Shown: positions 62,750 to 64,000 of the stretch, piece after piece
Layout: the number at the start of each line of letters is the position of its first letter
Position numbering within the stretch: position 1 is the stretch's first letter
Assembly: GCA_031556725.1 (NCBI GenBank)
Contig: JAVBSL010000002.1
Coordinates: forward strand, 21,157-85,156
DNA: 64,000 bases
Origin: UBA935 sp031556725
GTDB lineage: Bacteria > Bacillota > Clostridia > Lachnospirales > Lachnospiraceae
Reading direction: 5' to 3'
Translations under genes and position numbers: made by a program
Notes under the pieces: generated by a model
Database searches by the model: none
Told to the model about the DNA's origin: nothing
What the model saw: only the letters and a program-made list of their open reading frames with translations

Positions 62750-62869
62750 TTGACCAGAGAATTTGCTGATAACGGCACCATGCTGTCCGGTGGGGAAGGG
62801 CAGAAAGCGGTCATTTCACGAATGTTTAATGTACAGGCGGAGCGGTATTGTGTTGGGATTTATGCATAA
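62750..62869 (+). pseudogene. Relic of an ABC transporter ATPase
   Basis: Directly after the previous stop, the same frame reads LTREFADNGTMLSGGEGQKA and on to VISRMF before drifting off and stopping at 62867. TMLSGGEGQKAVISRMF is the ABC signature region of an exporter-type ATPase (usual form LSGGExQKxAIARxF). Neither the Walker A part upstream nor the Walker B part downstream exists. It has no start codon or ribosome site of its own. Confidence 0.7.
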
Positions 62870-62949
62870 TGTTATTTATGAAAAAGAGCAGACACGGTCA
62901 AGTATTTGTTTCTCATCCGTGATATACCATTTTATAGAGAGGAAATCAT

Positions 62950-63858
62950 ATGCATGCATGGGAAGCCATACAGAAAACACTGGATTACATCGAGGAGCAT
63001 ATCGGCGAGGATATGCAAATCGAAGAATTGGCAAAAATTGCTGCACTTTCACCATTTTATTTTCAACGATTATTTACACGACTGGTAAAAGCATCGGTTC
63101 GGGATTATATTAAATTACGCCGTCTGGCCAAATCAGTTGCCCTGTTGCGCAATAAGAATAATCGCATTATCGACATTGCAATGGAATATGGTTTCGGCAG
63201 TCACGAAACATTTACACGAGCCTTTAAGGAAACCTATAGCATTACCCCATCGCAGTACCGGAATAAACCGGTTGGGTTACAAAATTTTGACAAACCTGAT
63301 TTACTGCTTGGTTACATCGTAATAGATGAAGGTGTGCCACTAATCAGTGACGGCTTAGTGCTGGAAATGAACCGCAAATTGCTTGAGGAACCGATTCATT
63401 TTCTTGGTGTGATAGGATATTATCCATTCAAATCCGGTAAAATGGTCGGTGAAAGAACTGGTGTCGACATGGTTGATGATATCTGGAACAGATTTTTCAG
63501 GGAACTTCCCGATATTCCGCATGTTTCCAAAGGCCGCCTGATTGGTGTTTCATATCATGGTGATGCGCCTGATGGTTATTCCAGTTATTTTGTCGGTGCG
63601 GAAGTAGAAAAAGTTGAAAGTCATCATAACTTTGCTGATTGGGAACTGCCTGTACGGGAATACACAGTTTGTGGCTTTGAAGCAGAGAATCACGATCAGA
63701 GGATAATTAGTATGGGTAAAGCGATGAGGTATACCAGGTTTTGGCTGAGAGAGCACGATTTAATTGCCGATGGCTTTTTCCCGGAGATGTATTATCAAAG
63801 TGCTTCCGACATTACGTATGTGGAGCTGTGGATTCCTTTTAAAAAACGAGAAAAATAA
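62950..63858 (+). CDS. AraC family regulator with GyrI-like domain
   Basis: 302 residues: N-terminal AraC DNA-binding domain (about 8-105: IEELAKIAALSPFYFQRLFT and DIAMEYGFGSHETFTRAFK) and C-terminal GyrI-like small-molecule-binding domain (about 125-300: VEKVESHHNFADWELPVREY, then ITYVELWIPF). This layout (Rob/SoxS-type fusion) is typical of multidrug-responsive activators. AGAGGAAA precedes the ATG. It stands alone next to the ABC relic; a former efflux target is conceivable. Confidence 0.9.
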   Translation: MHAWEAIQKTLDYIEEHIGEDMQIEELAKIAALSPFYFQRLFTRLVKASVRDYIKLRRLAKSVALLRNKNNRIIDIAMEYGFGSHETFTRAFKETYSITPSQYRNKPVGLQNFDKPDLLLGYIVIDEGVPLISDGLVLEMNRKLLEEPIHFLGVIGYYPFKSGKMVGERTGVDMVDDIWNRFFRELPDIPHVSKGRLIGVSYHGDAPDGYSSYFVGAEVEKVESHHNFADWELPVREYTVCGFEAENHDQRIISMGKAMRYTRFWLREHDLIADGFFPEMYYQSASDITYVELWIPFKKREK

Positions 63859-63870
63859 TAATAAGTTCTC

Positions 63871-63892
63871 GGAATTAGAATAATCTAATTCC
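63871..63892. repeat. Short inverted repeat after araC-gyrI gene
   Basis: A perfect 9-bp inverted repeat (63871-63879 with 63884-63892), spacer ATAA, 12 nt after the stop. No T-run follows, so it may be a weak terminator or a binding site. I see nothing else in 63893-64000. Confidence 0.45.
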
Positions 63893-64000
63893 AACGCAGA
63901 TTGAAAACTAAATATTGGTAGTTTTGGAGAAAAGAAGAAAATTTTTGGTACGAGAAATAGACATAGTGGAAGCTATGCTTTAAAATAGGTATTGCTAAAC

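Noticed and set aside
62763..63113. 116-codon plus frame before the AraC-GyrI gene
   Set aside because: Overlaps the real AraC gene in another frame and runs through the ABC relic; composition is not protein-like.

Overview
The window is a contiguous, gene-dense piece of a spore-forming, anaerobic, low-to-moderate GC Gram-positive chromosome, most likely class Clostridia, family Lachnospiraceae. The evidence is the Rnf complex in the order rnfC-D-G-E-A-B, a class III oxygen-sensitive ribonucleotide reductase (nrdD-nrdG), spoIVA and a GerA-type germination protein, and three housekeeping strings in Firmicutes order: ylxM-ffh-rpsP-khpA-rimM-trmD, rplS-rbgA-rnhB-(FliK-like)-(FlhB-like), and (DUF512)-der-plsY-gpsA. 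The family assignment is inference from gene content. I see no tRNA, rRNA, CRISPR array, intact insertion sequence or prophage.

Layout. 1-5.7 kb: Rnf complex (rnfC cut by the window edge) and, convergent with it, the flavin transferase apbE that should flavinylate RnfD and RnfG. 5.8-8.6 kb: a membrane-anchored GH25 lysozyme, an AP2/HNH-like DNA-binding protein and a SleB-type hydrolase. 8.7-17.7 kb: thrC, a diguanylate-cyclase response regulator, citrate synthase, an Xaa-Pro peptidase, a DUF1624 membrane protein, a second GH25 protein and an AraC regulator. 17.7-30.9 kb: the SRP/ribosome-maturation region, interrupted by a YtrA-type GntR regulator with its ABC transporter, and by two signal peptidases flanking rbgA. 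30.9-35.5 kb: an OmpR-type two-component system and a PRPP synthetase. 35.6-46.4 kb: DUF512-der-plsY-gpsA, then a second diguanylate cyclase, a MoxR/VWA pair, tyrS, a YgjP-type metallopeptidase and spoIVA. 46.5-50.5 kb: nucleoside salvage (punA, cdd, an adenosine-type deaminase, a purine permease). 50.6-57.7 kb: a membrane MutS-like ATPase, rnhA, a 55-residue membrane protein, nrdD-nrdG-dut and a GerA protein. 57.8-64 kb: DegV, a hybrid kinase/MFS/zinc-ribbon operon, an ABC-transporter relic and an AraC-GyrI regulator.

How it works together. Rnf plus ApbE links ferredoxin oxidation to NAD+ reduction and an ion gradient. The ffh/rpsP/rimM/trmD/rplS/rbgA block serves protein targeting and ribosome assembly. 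punA-cdd-deaminase-permease recovers bases and nucleosides, and nrdD-nrdG-dut makes deoxynucleotides and removes dUTP without oxygen.

The less ordinary material is mostly non-coding. It includes an approximately 205-bp imperfect palindrome between khpA and rimM, next to a strongly cytosine-depleted rimM. A 27-bp perfect inverted repeat contains the promoter of the GntR operon. The ylxM-ffh promoter reuses the 3' arm of the preceding terminator and heads a folded leader. spoIVA and the GerA gene have hairpins that bury the ribosome binding site. Most promoter calls are strong by spacing (17 bp) but are pattern calls only.
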